From positions 189 through 64,188 of the forward strand of contig JOKI01000014.1 of the NCBI GenBank assembly GCA_000722615.1: 64,000 nt of DNA, given 5' to 3'. Position numbers and translations under genes: made by a program. The notes below the pieces were generated by a model that saw nothing but the letters and a program-made list of their open reading frames with translations, had not been told where the DNA came from and did no database searches. Below, one piece after another: positions 50,063-58,513 of this stretch; positions within the stretch are counted from its first letter, which is position 1, and every line of letters begins with the position of its first letter. This stretch comes from Pseudorhizobium pelagicum. GTDB taxonomy: Bacteria > Pseudomonadota > Alphaproteobacteria > Rhizobiales > Rhizobiaceae.

Positions 50063-50857
50063 TCAGACTTTCGTCCAGTTGAAGCAGCCGGCGGGCACGA
50101 TGGAATTGCCGACGAGAAGCGCGCCGTGCCGGTAGAACCGGCTCGGGTCTCCGCCGCCGGAGACGTCCACGGCCCAGACCGTGTCGGAGGCGTCCGACCA
50201 GACAAGCCGCCCCTTGACCGCAGCCAGACCCGCCAGCGCCTGCGCCGGCGTCACCCCGGGCCGGAAGACCACCATGACCGTATCGTCGGCCGGTGCCGGA
50301 AGGGCGGCCAGCGGCCCGGCCATGCAGACGGCGAGAACTAGCGCCATCGGCGACCGCCTCCCACCACCGCCGTCGTGCCGGTTCCGGCGCAGGGCAAGCC
50401 CGATCAAGGCGGGGAGCACGCCGAAGACGAAAAACCAGAGCAGGTCCCAGAACAGCGGGTTGTCGACATCCATCCGAATCCGGTGGATGCCGAGGATCCA
50501 GTGCGACAGAAGGCTGTCGAGGATGTGCCAGACGCCGAAGCCGATCAGCGCGTTGGCAAAGAGAAGCCGGTCGGCGCCGGCCACGGCAAACGCGGCCCGC
50601 GCCCGCCACAGCAGCCAGAGCCCCGCGGCGGCGATCGCGTACATCAGCACGTGGAAGAGCCCGTCGGTCAGGATCAGGAAGCGGATGTCCTGCCGCGCCG
50701 CGTCGATGCCGCTCAGGAGATGATGCCACTGCAGCACCTGGTGCAGCAGGATGCCGTCGAAGAAGCCGCCGAGCGCAAACCCGAGTGCATAGCCCGCCCA
50801 CCGCAGCGAGCTCGAAAACCCGTCGGTGACGCCGGCTGATTGAGGCGCAGCCCGCAT
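50063..50857 (-). CDS. DUF2243 membrane protein with C-terminal extra domain
   Basis: A 264-residue protein; ATG 50857 with GGGGAG upstream. The first 165 residues contain four membrane segments and the DUF2243 signature (GGFFDGILLHQVLQWHHLLS, DGLFHVLMYAIAAAGLWLLW, GFGVWHILDSLLSHWILGIHRI, PLFWDLLWFFVFGVLP). After a hydrophobic VLAVCMAGPLAALPA comes an extra 75-residue soluble domain (DDTVMVVFRPGVTPAQALAG, VKGRLVWSDASDTVWAVDVSG) that is not part of DUF2243 and looks periplasmic. The conserved histidines could bind heme or copper. Candidate EcfG-type promoter upstream. Confidence 0.85.
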   Translation of the reverse strand: MRAAPQSAGVTDGFSSSLRWAGYALGFALGGFFDGILLHQVLQWHHLLSGIDAARQDIRFLILTDGLFHVLMYAIAAAGLWLLWRARAAFAVAGADRLLFANALIGFGVWHILDSLLSHWILGIHRIRMDVDNPLFWDLLWFFVFGVLPALIGLALRRNRHDGGGGRRSPMALVLAVCMAGPLAALPAPADDTVMVVFRPGVTPAQALAGLAAVKGRLVWSDASDTVWAVDVSGGGDPSRFYRHGALLVGNSIVPAGCFNWTKV

Positions 50858-50912
50858 GATCCGTCTCCCCATCGCACCCGACCGCCACCGCGGCGTCGTG
50901 TCGGACGATCCG

Positions 50913-50937
50913 AACCGGGCGCGACAGGCGAAGTTCC
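50913..50937 (-). promoter_or_regulatory. Candidate EcfG-type promoter of the DUF2243 gene
   Basis: On the minus strand: GGAAC (50937-50933), 16 bases, GGTT (50916-50913), i.e. GGAAC-N18-TT, 56 bases before the start codon at 50857. The -10 has GGTT rather than CGTT. Confidence 0.4.
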
Positions 50938-50990
50938 AGGGGTGCAGCATAGGAGGCGGGTCAGCTCGGAGGCGGTTTCCAAGGCCCGGA

Positions 50991-52850
50991 TCACGCGTCC
51001 TCGATCGCGTCGGCGATATAGCCGCCGGTCTGGCGTTTCCAGAGCCGCGCGTAGAGGCCGTCCTGTGCCAGCAGTTCCTCCGGTTTGCCCTCTTCCACGA
51101 TCCGGCCTTTCTCGATGACCACGATCCGGTCCATCTCCGCGATCGTCGACAGCCGGTGGGCGATGGCGATGACGGTCTTGCCGGCCATCAGCCGCGAGAG
51201 GTTCTGCTGCACGGCCGCCTCCGATTCGCTGTCGAGCGCCGAGGTCGCCTCGTCGAGCACCAGGATCGGGGCGTCCTTGAGCAGCGCCCGGGCAATCGCC
51301 ACCCTTTGCCGCTGGCCGCCGGACAGCTTGATGCCGCGGTCGCCCACGAAGGCGTCGTAGCCGCTGCGGCCTTCGTTGTCCTTGAGGTCCGCGATGAAAC
51401 CATCCGCCTGCGCCAGCGCCGCGGCCCGTTCGATCTCTTCGCGAGAGGCGTCCGGACGGCCATAGCGGATGTTGTCGCCCACCGAGCGGTGCAGCAGCGC
51501 CACGTCCTGGGTGATGACGCCGATCTGCTCGCGCAGGCTCGCCTGCGTCACGTCCCGGATATCCTGGCCGTCGATCCGGATCGCGCCGCCGTCGAGGTCG
51601 TAGAATCGCAAGAGCAGGCTGACGAGGGTCGACTTGCCGGCGCCGGAAATGCCGACGAGCCCCACCTTTTCGCCCGGGCCGATCTCCAGCGAGAGGTCAT
51701 CGATCACGCCGCGGTCCTTGCGGTAGGCGAAGCGCACCGTGTCGAAGCGCACCGCACCGGCCGTCACCACCAGCGGTTTCGCATCCGCCCGGTCGGTCAC
51801 CGTCGGCGGCGTCGTCATGATCGGCATGGCGTCCCTGATGGTGCCGACCGCCTGGAAGATCTGGTGGCACATGTCGAGGAAGGCCCGTGCATTTCCCTGC
51901 AGGCGGTTTCCGATGTAGATGGCGGCGACAAACTGGCCGACGCTGATCGCTTCGCTGATCATGTTCCAGAAGCCGACCGCCAGCATTGCAATCCAGAAAA
52001 CGGCGTTCACGATGATGATGCTCGTTCCCGTTGTCAGGTAGACGCGCCGCTCCCTTTGCTGGCTCTCCACGGCCTCGGTGAAGACCCTGCGCAGGGCTCC
52101 CGCTTCGCTGTCTTCCGCCGCGAAGATCTTCACGGTCTGAATGTTGCTGTAGAGATCCGTCATGGCGCCGACGACGAGACTGCGCTGGCGGGCCGACCGC
52201 TTGGAGCGCTCGGCGAAATGCGGGACCGCGACAATGGTGATGAGGACGACGGCCGCCATCCATGCGGATGCCGTCACCGCCAGTTGCCAGCCCAGGCTTC
52301 CCAGCAGCAGGAGCGAGCCGACGAACTGGATGACAAAGGGTGGAACGGTCTGGAATGCGATGATGACCTGCTGCTGCACGGCAGAGGATACCTGCGAGAG
52401 ACGCGATGCCACCTGACCGGCAAACAGGTCATGGAAAAAGGCCAGGTCCTGGCGTTCGACGGCCTTGTGACCCTGCCACTGGATGGCGGCAGGCAGGCAG
52501 ACCGCGGCGACCTGGGACGTGAGCGTGTTGGCAGTGAATGCCAGCAAGGGGATCGTCGGAAACAGAAGCACGGCCATGACCGCCAGCAGTGGCCAGTCCT
52601 GGTTCACGAAGCCTAAGGCGCCATCTGCCGTCACGCCGTCGACGATCCTGCCGAGGTTCCAGATCAGGAAAAGATTGATCGCTTCGACCAGCATGGCGAG
52701 CAGGGCGATTGCCAGCAGCACCCACCGGAAGATCCGCACGAAATGCATAAGCACCGCAAACGGCCCGCTCGTCGGCAGCGGCGAATAAGGAATGTCGAGC
52801 GGCCGGATCAGCGTCTCGAAGGGACGATAGACGGCATCTGAAACGGACAT
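50991..52850 (-). CDS. ABC transporter, fused permease and ATP-binding protein
   Basis: A 619-residue half-transporter (MsbA/exporter type), likely a homodimer. Six spans in the first about 330 residues, then the nucleotide-binding domain: Walker A GISGAGKSTLVS, Q-loop, signature LSGGQRQRV, Walker B ILVLDEATSALDSES and the switch His in IAIAHRLSTI. The start at ATG 52850 has a GAGGAG ribosome site. Family members export lipids, drugs or peptides; the substrate is not predictable. A 7-bp hairpin (52911-52929) separates it from the upstream MFS gene. Confidence 0.95.
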   Translation of the reverse strand: MSVSDAVYRPFETLIRPLDIPYSPLPTSGPFAVLMHFVRIFRWVLLAIALLAMLVEAINLFLIWNLGRIVDGVTADGALGFVNQDWPLLAVMAVLLFPTIPLLAFTANTLTSQVAAVCLPAAIQWQGHKAVERQDLAFFHDLFAGQVASRLSQVSSAVQQQVIIAFQTVPPFVIQFVGSLLLLGSLGWQLAVTASAWMAAVVLITIVAVPHFAERSKRSARQRSLVVGAMTDLYSNIQTVKIFAAEDSEAGALRRVFTEAVESQQRERRVYLTTGTSIIIVNAVFWIAMLAVGFWNMISEAISVGQFVAAIYIGNRLQGNARAFLDMCHQIFQAVGTIRDAMPIMTTPPTVTDRADAKPLVVTAGAVRFDTVRFAYRKDRGVIDDLSLEIGPGEKVGLVGISGAGKSTLVSLLLRFYDLDGGAIRIDGQDIRDVTQASLREQIGVITQDVALLHRSVGDNIRYGRPDASREEIERAAALAQADGFIADLKDNEGRSGYDAFVGDRGIKLSGGQRQRVAIARALLKDAPILVLDEATSALDSESEAAVQQNLSRLMAGKTVIAIAHRLSTIAEMDRIVVIEKGRIVEEGKPEELLAQDGLYARLWKRQTGGYIADAIEDA

Positions 52851-52910
52851 CCGAATCTCCTCGAGCGCAAGATCGACCTGCACTAGATACGACGGCCGCT
52901 CCCGTCGTAA

Positions 52911-52929
52911 GCCCCCTCGATCAGGGGGC
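52911..52929 (-). terminator. Terminator-like hairpin between MFS and ABC genes
   Basis: GCCCCCT (52911-52917) pairs with AGGGGGC (52923-52929) around a CGATC loop, 22 bases past the MFS stop on the minus strand. No T run. Confidence 0.4.
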
Positions 52930-52950
52930 GGAATCTGACCTATGCCGCCC

Positions 52951-54162
52951 TTACGCCGACCGGCCGCCCTTCCTCAGCATGACCGGCAGGGTCAGCGCCG
53001 AGGCGGCCAGGCTGAAGGCGCAGCAGCCGAGCGCCTGGAGGCTCAAGGGAACGCCGGCGTCGATGAGGAGGCCCATGGCGATGGGGGAGGCGCCGCTCGC
53101 CAGCACCGCGCCGGCCTCGACGGCGGAGCGGACCCGCGCCAGTTCCCGCGCCCCGAAGAGGTCCACCCAGAGCGCCGTCGCCAGCGTCGATCCGAAGGCC
53201 GCCGAGATCGCCATCAGCAGCATGTAGACGGGCGCGATCAGCGGCGTTGAGACATAGCCCAGCAGCAGCATGGCGCCCGCCTGCGGCAGCAGGAAGAAGG
53301 GTAAAAGTCGCTTCGGACCGAAGCGGTCGATCACCGGACCGATCAGCACCAGCGACATCGCCTGCACGATGGCGAACGCCCCGAGGCTGCCGGCGACGGT
53401 GGCGATGTCCCAGCCCTTCTGCTCGGCCAGCCGCGCCTGGTGAAAGAAGAAGCCGGTGACGATGAAGGGCGTGGCGAGAACGGCGGGAAGCGTCAGCAGC
53501 AGGCGCATGTCGCGCCAGAGCGGTGTCGTCGGCGGCCCCGCGTCCGCCTTCGTCTCGCGCCGGCTGCGCAAGGGCTCGTCGCCGGCCACCGGCAGGAAGC
53601 GCAGCGCAAACGTCACCCCGATCAGCACCACCGCCGCATTGATCAGCCACCCCGTTCGCCATCCCCAGGCGTCCATGACGAAGACGGTGGCAAAGGGCAG
53701 CACGCCTTGCGCCAGCGACAGGCCGAGCGCAATCAGCCCCAGCGCCTTGCCGGCATCGCTCGGAAAGGCGCGGGCGGTCGCCGTCAGCGCCGTATGGGTC
53801 ATCAGCCCCTGGCCGCCGAGCCGCAGGAAGTAGAAGGCGACGGCGAGGAAGACGGCACCCGGGCTGATGGCGACGAGCACGCAGGCAAAGGCCAGCAGCA
53901 GCGCCACCGTCCAGGTGAACCGCCGCACGGTGGTATAGTCGATCAGCCGGCCGGCCCAGGTCAGCGTCAGGGCGCTGACGAAGGTACCGGCCGCATAGGC
54001 CGTCCCCAGCCCGCCGTCGCTGAGGCCGAAAGCCGCGCGAAAATGGGCGCCGGACATGGCGACGAAATAGGTCTGCCCGAAGCTCGACAGGGCCATCAGC
54101 AGGCCGCCGAAGATGAGCAGCGACCAATTGCGCCGCGAGAAGTCGATGTAGCTCTTGATCAT
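52951..54162 (-). CDS. MFS transporter
   Basis: A 403-residue inner-membrane protein with 12 predicted spans (first: WSLLIFGGLLMALSSFGQTY). Loop 2-3 has AGRLIDYTTVRR and loop 8-9 has GPVIDRFGPKRLLP, the two copies of the MFS motif A. The layout suggests an OFA-like or monocarboxylate-type permease, but the substrate is unknown. An alternate reading frame is open over most of the gene, a common effect of high GC. AT-rich sequence upstream is absent, and I see no clear promoter in the 226 bases before it. Confidence 0.92.
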   Translation of the reverse strand: MIKSYIDFSRRNWSLLIFGGLLMALSSFGQTYFVAMSGAHFRAAFGLSDGGLGTAYAAGTFVSALTLTWAGRLIDYTTVRRFTWTVALLLAFACVLVAISPGAVFLAVAFYFLRLGGQGLMTHTALTATARAFPSDAGKALGLIALGLSLAQGVLPFATVFVMDAWGWRTGWLINAAVVLIGVTFALRFLPVAGDEPLRSRRETKADAGPPTTPLWRDMRLLLTLPAVLATPFIVTGFFFHQARLAEQKGWDIATVAGSLGAFAIVQAMSLVLIGPVIDRFGPKRLLPFFLLPQAGAMLLLGYVSTPLIAPVYMLLMAISAAFGSTLATALWVDLFGARELARVRSAVEAGAVLASGASPIAMGLLIDAGVPLSLQALGCCAFSLAASALTLPVMLRKGGRSA

Positions 54163-54388
54163 GCGCCGGGGAAAATGAGGGAAGGGAGGGAAAGGATCTA
54201 GCGCTTCTGGGGCATGACGGCCAGTCCGGAGCGGACATTGCGACCCGGACGCCTCAAGTCACCTTCGCGCCCCCATGTCGGTCATTTAGGCTGCTGTTGA
54301 ATTTCCTGGAAGCTGTCGTTCGCCTGGTCAGACAGGATGTGGCAGAGGGTGGCTCCAGACAGTAGGCTGACCGAACCCGACCCGCCGC

Positions 54389-54868
54389 TTATTTTTGCCC
54401 GAGCTCGGAGTTCACAGCAGCAAGCATCTGAAGCAGTTGGGGAGCGGAGAATGGCTTCGGCAGCCAGCCAAGCGGGTCGGCGCCAGCAGCTCTTTCCTTC
54501 GTGGCCCCATCGGCATGGGCGGAGATGAACAGGCAACGCAGGCCAAAGCGGTTGCGCAGTTCCTTGGCAACCTCGACCCCGTCGTCGTTGCCCTTCAGTC
54601 GGATATCCATCAAGACCAGGTCAGGGCGGGCAGAACCGGCCAGGGCAAGGGCTTCGCGTGCGGTGGAAGCAACGCCGACACAGTCGTAGCCGCCCTCTTC
54701 AAGAGCTGCTTCGATCTCCATGGAGACAATCCACTCATCCTCGACGACCATAACGCTGAGCTTTCCAGGTCCCACTGTGTCGGAAGAGCCTTTGTCATCG
54801 GTTTGTGCGAGCGCCCGCACCGGCCTGGGGTCGGCGGGAGTGGTGATGAGGATTTCTGCGTGAATCAT
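54389..54868 (-). CDS. Single-domain response regulator of the MetOD1-kinase operon
   Basis: A 159-residue protein: a 35-residue polar extension, then a receiver domain. The acidic pair is Glu43/Asp44 (VMVVEDEWIV), the phosphoacceptor Asp88 (LVLMDIRLKG), the Thr/Ser site FISAHAD and Lys138 (WLPKPFS). There is no output domain, so it signals by protein contact (as in PhyR-type relays or Sma-type regulators). Its ATG overlaps the stop of the kinase gene by ATGA, so it is the likely phosphorylation partner. The receiver resembles the C-terminal or stand-alone receivers that pair with HWE kinases. Confidence 0.9.
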   Translation of the reverse strand: MIHAEILITTPADPRPVRALAQTDDKGSSDTVGPGKLSVMVVEDEWIVSMEIEAALEEGGYDCVGVASTAREALALAGSARPDLVLMDIRLKGNDDGVEVAKELRNRFGLRCLFISAHADGATKERAAGADPLGWLPKPFSAPQLLQMLAAVNSELGQK

Positions 54869-55887
54869 GTCTGTTCCTGCCTACCAAAGCGAATGACGAA
54901 GCGCGCGCCATCGGCATTCTCCGCCTTCAGTGAGGCTCCTAACTGTCGGCACAGGCCTTTCACAAGACCCAACCCAGAGGAGCGACGATTCCTTGGATCC
55001 GGGGGCAGGCCAGGACCGTTGTCGTGAACCACGAGTTCCCAGCCCTGGTCGCCACTGAAAAGCCCCACCCTCACACTGCCGCCGATGCTGCCTCCGGCAT
55101 GTTTCGCAGCGTTCGTCAGAAGCTCGTTCAGGATGAGCGCCAAAGGCATGCCGACCTCGTGGGACAACTCGCCATCGTCGGCACGCACCTCTATGCGCAG
55201 CCTGTCGCCTATGGTTGTCGCGGTTGCATCGCAGATTGCCTGGACGAAAGGTGCAGAAGATATCGTTCTAATCTCCTGTGACTCGTGCATCAAGCGCTGG
55301 AACGAGCCGATCGCGGTGATGCGCTGAACGACCTCCTCCAGGATGGATCGTGCCTCGTCGCTGCTCGTTTCCCGCTGTGCTGCGGCCATAAGGCCAATGA
55401 GCATCTGCAGGTTGTTCTTCACCCGATGATGCAGTTCGCGAAGCAGAACCTCGTTGTTGCGCAGGGATTCTTCCAGCGTAGCCTGAATTCGGCGCCGTTG
55501 ATGGATTTCTGCATTGAGCTCCCGGATTTTCGCGGCCAAGGCGGGAAATTGGTCCCGCTGCGAATGGAGGCAGCGGACAAAGATGTAGGGAGTACCTTCC
55601 ATCCGGGTTCTGGCCCCGCGCAGGCGAAATCTGATCAATTCCCCGCTGACATCACGAAGCGTCGCAGCACCGGGAAGGGTCTGGGCGGTTCCGGAGCAGC
55701 GCCGCAGGTATTGGATCAGCGCTTCGTGAGGCTGCTCGACAAGATCCAGAAGGGTCCCACCTCGACGAGCGGAGCCGAAGAGGCTTTCCGCAGCTCGATT
55801 GGAGAATGCAATCCCGCCGTTGAGATCGACCAGGAATACCGGCTCGTCCAACGCGTCGAGCACCGCGTCCGCCAGATCTTGCCCCAT
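54865..55887 (-). CDS. PAS-HisKA_2 histidine kinase
   Basis: A 340-residue soluble kinase. An N-terminal PAS domain (about 5-105; LDEPVFLVDLNGGIAFSNRA) precedes a coiled coil (110-148). The phosphoacceptor motif is ELHHRVKNNLQML (His153/His154), of the HisKA_2/HWE type. The ATP domain has the N-box LILNELLTNAAKHAGG, HDNGPGLPPD and SSGLGLVKGLCRQLGASL. It has no membrane span, so it senses a cytosolic signal, perhaps through the upstream MetOD1 protein. The start codon overlaps the MetOD1 stop by one base (TAATG), and its end overlaps the regulator start. Confidence 0.92.
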   Translation of the reverse strand: MGQDLADAVLDALDEPVFLVDLNGGIAFSNRAAESLFGSARRGGTLLDLVEQPHEALIQYLRRCSGTAQTLPGAATLRDVSGELIRFRLRGARTRMEGTPYIFVRCLHSQRDQFPALAAKIRELNAEIHQRRRIQATLEESLRNNEVLLRELHHRVKNNLQMLIGLMAAAQRETSSDEARSILEEVVQRITAIGSFQRLMHESQEIRTISSAPFVQAICDATATTIGDRLRIEVRADDGELSHEVGMPLALILNELLTNAAKHAGGSIGGSVRVGLFSGDQGWELVVHDNGPGLPPDPRNRRSSGLGLVKGLCRQLGASLKAENADGARFVIRFGRQEQT

Positions 55888-56450
55888 TACTCAGCTTTCT
55901 TGAAATATTCTCGCGCATGCGGATCGGGTGCGTCCGTGGGCTTCAGATGCACAACGACGCGGCAGCCCGGATGACCGAGAGCGATCGCTTCCTGAATCTC
56001 GACGCGGGCATAGCCGAGATTTTCGGCAGTTATCGAGCCGAATACGTTGGAAGTCATCATGCACAGCGAAGGCCGACCCTCCACCAACCTGCCAAACGGA
56101 CAGGCGTTATTGCCCAACACGATGCTGTCCTCGCGTTCCTCGATGATGTAAAATTCACCTTGGATGCGGCGCTTTAGATCGACGAGGACGGCTGCGACTT
56201 GGTCTCTCGTTAGGTTCTTCACGCCCAGAGACTGGCGATAGGTCTGGTTAATCTGGTCGCCGATGGCGCCGCCCACGATGCTGATGTAACCAGCGGCCTC
56301 GTCGATACCGACAACATCCTCGAGCGTTCCCGCCAGTTCGCGCAGCAGCGAGCGCAGGAACACGTCCCGCTCCAGCGGAATATCGAGTTCCTCGAAGGCC
56401 CGATCTCCATCGGTCAGCGGCTTGTCGGCAAGCCTCATCCCTGGATCCAT
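55887..56450 (-). CDS. MetOD1-like (methanogen output domain 1) protein
   Basis: A 187-residue protein from ATG 56450, with GGAG 9 bases upstream; an in-frame TTG at 56504 is rejected. Key stretches are [80 protein letters not shown] and [20 protein letters not shown]. Cys117, Cys130 and Cys163 form a conserved-looking set that might bind a heme or Fe-S cluster. I recognise it as related to the proteobacterial MetOD1-domain proteins. It has no signal peptide or membrane span. First gene of the coupled three-gene operon, hence the probable sensor or input for the kinase. Confidence 0.82.
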   Translation of the reverse strand: MDPGMRLADKPLTDGDRAFEELDIPLERDVFLRSLLRELAGTLEDVVGIDEAAGYISIVGGAIGDQINQTYRQSLGVKNLTRDQVAAVLVDLKRRIQGEFYIIEEREDSIVLGNNACPFGRLVEGRPSLCMMTSNVFGSITAENLGYARVEIQEAIALGHPGCRVVVHLKPTDAPDPHAREYFKKAE

Positions 56451-56821
56451 TGCATTGATCTCCACTGCTGCCAAGGCTATCGCACAAGGAGGGAGCAAAG
56501 ACAATGGATTGACCGTAAACCGCCGGCTACGGCTGCTTTCTGGTCTGTGAGATCAGAGTGCCATGTCAGTGATGCGGTCGGAAGCGGTCATGGTGGTCGG
56601 CCACGCTCTATGCCAGCCATTTCATCCCCGACCACCAAAATCGGACAGTCCGCAGCCGGCCCCTAATCGAACAGTGCCTCGCCTGAATCCAACGTCCCCT
56701 CCTGCCGCCAACCACCCCTCTCGCCCAAAGCAGTCCCCACACCGTTGTGGAACAACCGGCCCCTTTGTACATTGTGCGCTTCCAGAAGGCGCGATCCCCT
56801 CGTGGCCAGGTAGAGATTGCG
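56451..56821. other. Intergenic region between MetOD1 operon and FAD/NAD(P) protein gene
   Basis: A 371-base gap that carries the promoters of two divergent units. I see no gene in it. A GGAAC-N18-TT sequence at 56749-56773 (-10 CATT) is a weak EcfG-like candidate in front of the gene at 56822. The middle is C-rich with no repeat or hairpin that stands out. Confidence 0.6.
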
Positions 56822-58513
56822 ATGCTTCCCAGAATTGCGGTGATCGGCTGCGGCCCGACGGGTTTGTATACCCTGAAGGGTCTCGTCGCATCCACAACAC
56901 CCCTGTCCATCACCATTTTCGAGGCGGAGGGGGAGCCCGGCAAGGGCACGCCCTATCATCCCGATATCAACGATCCGGCGATGCTCTCCAACATCCCGAG
57001 CATCGAGTTTCCGGCGCTGACGGAAACCCTCGTGCAGTGGCTCGAGCGGCAGAGCGATCTGGATCTTGCCCGCCTCGCCATCGCCCGGGAAGCCATCGAC
57101 GGGCGGGAATTCTATCCCCGCGTCGTGCTCGGAGAATACATGCGCGACCAGTTCCTGGCGCTCGTCGCCATCGGCGCGCAGAACGGCCATGCGATCGAGG
57201 TGCTGGAACGCCATAGGGTCACCGACATCGCGCTTCAGACAGACGACATCCGCCTCAAGGTGGAGCGCGCCGACGGCTCGCATCTCGACGCCGTCTACGA
57301 ACACGTCGTCATGGCGACCGGCCACAACTGGCCGGAGAGCACCGAAATCCGCCCCGGCTACTTCGTCTCACCCTGGCCGGCGACCGCGCTCGGCGCCATC
57401 GGCATCGTGCCGATCGGCATCCTCGGCACCTCGCTCAGCGCCATCGATGCGCTGATGACGGTGGCAACCGCCCGCGGCGCCTTCTGCTTCGATGCTAGCG
57501 GCGACCTCCAGTACCAGCCGGCGCCGGAAACCGAAGGCTTCCACGTCACGATGATGTCGCGCAAGGGCCTGCTGCCGGAGGCCGATTTCTACTGTCCGCT
57601 GCCCTATGAGACGCCAAAGGTCTGCACGGAGGAGGCGGTCGACGCGCTGATTGCCACCGGCCGCCACGACCTGCTGGACGACGTCTTCGAGCTCTTCCGC
57701 CAGGAAATCCTCGCCGCCGATCCGGAATATGCCGCCCGCATCGGCCTCTCGCAGCTCAACGTCGAAAGCTTCGCGCCCGCCTATTACGCCGAGCGCACGC
57801 AGAGCGATCCCTTCGTCTGGGCCGCGACCAACCTTGCCGAAACGCAGTACAACCGCGAGCGGTGCTATACGGTGCCCTGGCGCTATGCCATCCTCATCAC
57901 CCATGAGGTGGTCGCCCGCGTCGTCGCCCATCTGGACGAGACGGACCTGAAGCGCTTCCACCGCCATTTCAAGGGCATCTTCATCGACGATTATGCGACG
58001 GTGCCGCTGATGTCGATCCGCCGGCTTTTGGCGCTGCGGCGTGCCGGCAAGCTCGACATCCTGAAGCTCGGCGAGGATTACCAGATCAGCGAGAAGGGCC
58101 TGGCGCGCGGCGTCACCGTCACCGTCGGCGGTGAACGGCATGTGTTCGATGCCTTCATCGATGCGACCGGCCAGGAGACGCTGTCGGCGACCGACCTGCC
58201 GTTCCCGACGCTGGTGGCTCAGGGCGGCGTGCGCCGGTCGGCGACGCCCAAGGCCGGGGCGCTGATGGCGGAAGACGGTTCGGTGGAAATGGTGCGCACC
58301 GGCGGCATCGACATCGACGATCTCTACCGGCCGAAGCTCTCGGCGCCGCTCTGCGACCGGCTCTATTGCGCGGCGATCTCCTTCCTGCTGCACAAGCAGC
58401 CCTTCGTGCAGGGCATCACCAGCGCCTGCGAGATCGGCGAGACGGTCTCGGCGGCGATCCTTGCCGACGTCGATACCGAAGGCCGCGTGCCGCTGTTTCA
58501 GCTCTCCGCATAG
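56822..58513 (+). CDS. FAD/NAD(P)-binding protein (HpyO-type N-terminal domain)
   Basis: A 563-residue flavoprotein-like enzyme. The N-terminal dinucleotide motif is MLPRIAVIGCGPTGLYTLKG, then VFEAEGEPGKGTPYHPD-like (here FEAEGEPGKGTPYHPD). The later region has VVMATGHNWPES, IGILGTSLSAIDALMTVATA and a C-terminal VFDAFIDATGQE. It matches the uncharacterised FAD/NAD(P)-binding family that also occurs in HpyO-like proteins. A redox reaction on a small molecule in the cytosol is likely; the substrate is unknown. ATG 56822 follows AGGTAGAG. The stop overlaps the convergent MOSC gene by 16 bases. Confidence 0.88.
   Translation: MLPRIAVIGCGPTGLYTLKGLVASTTPLSITIFEAEGEPGKGTPYHPDINDPAMLSNIPSIEFPALTETLVQWLERQSDLDLARLAIAREAIDGREFYPRVVLGEYMRDQFLALVAIGAQNGHAIEVLERHRVTDIALQTDDIRLKVERADGSHLDAVYEHVVMATGHNWPESTEIRPGYFVSPWPATALGAIGIVPIGILGTSLSAIDALMTVATARGAFCFDASGDLQYQPAPETEGFHVTMMSRKGLLPEADFYCPLPYETPKVCTEEAVDALIATGRHDLLDDVFELFRQEILAADPEYAARIGLSQLNVESFAPAYYAERTQSDPFVWAATNLAETQYNRERCYTVPWRYAILITHEVVARVVAHLDETDLKRFHRHFKGIFIDDYATVPLMSIRRLLALRRAGKLDILKLGEDYQISEKGLARGVTVTVGGERHVFDAFIDATGQETLSATDLPFPTLVAQGGVRRSATPKAGALMAEDGSVEMVRTGGIDIDDLYRPKLSAPLCDRLYCAAISFLLHKQPFVQGITSACEIGETVSAAILADVDTEGRVPLFQLSA

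Noticed and set aside
50856..52616. A 586-residue open frame antisense to the ABC transporter
   Set aside because: Shadow of the transporter gene; His/Asp/Arg-rich and without motifs.
52940..54238. A second 432-residue open frame overlapping the MFS gene on the same strand
   Set aside because: It is a frame-shifted shadow, without membrane segments; the frame at 52951-54162 has 12 spans and MFS motifs.
56749..56773. GGAAC-N18-TT before the FAD/NAD(P) gene
   Set aside because: The -10 reads CATT and the distance to the start is about 50 bases in a C-rich stretch; too weak to list as a promoter.
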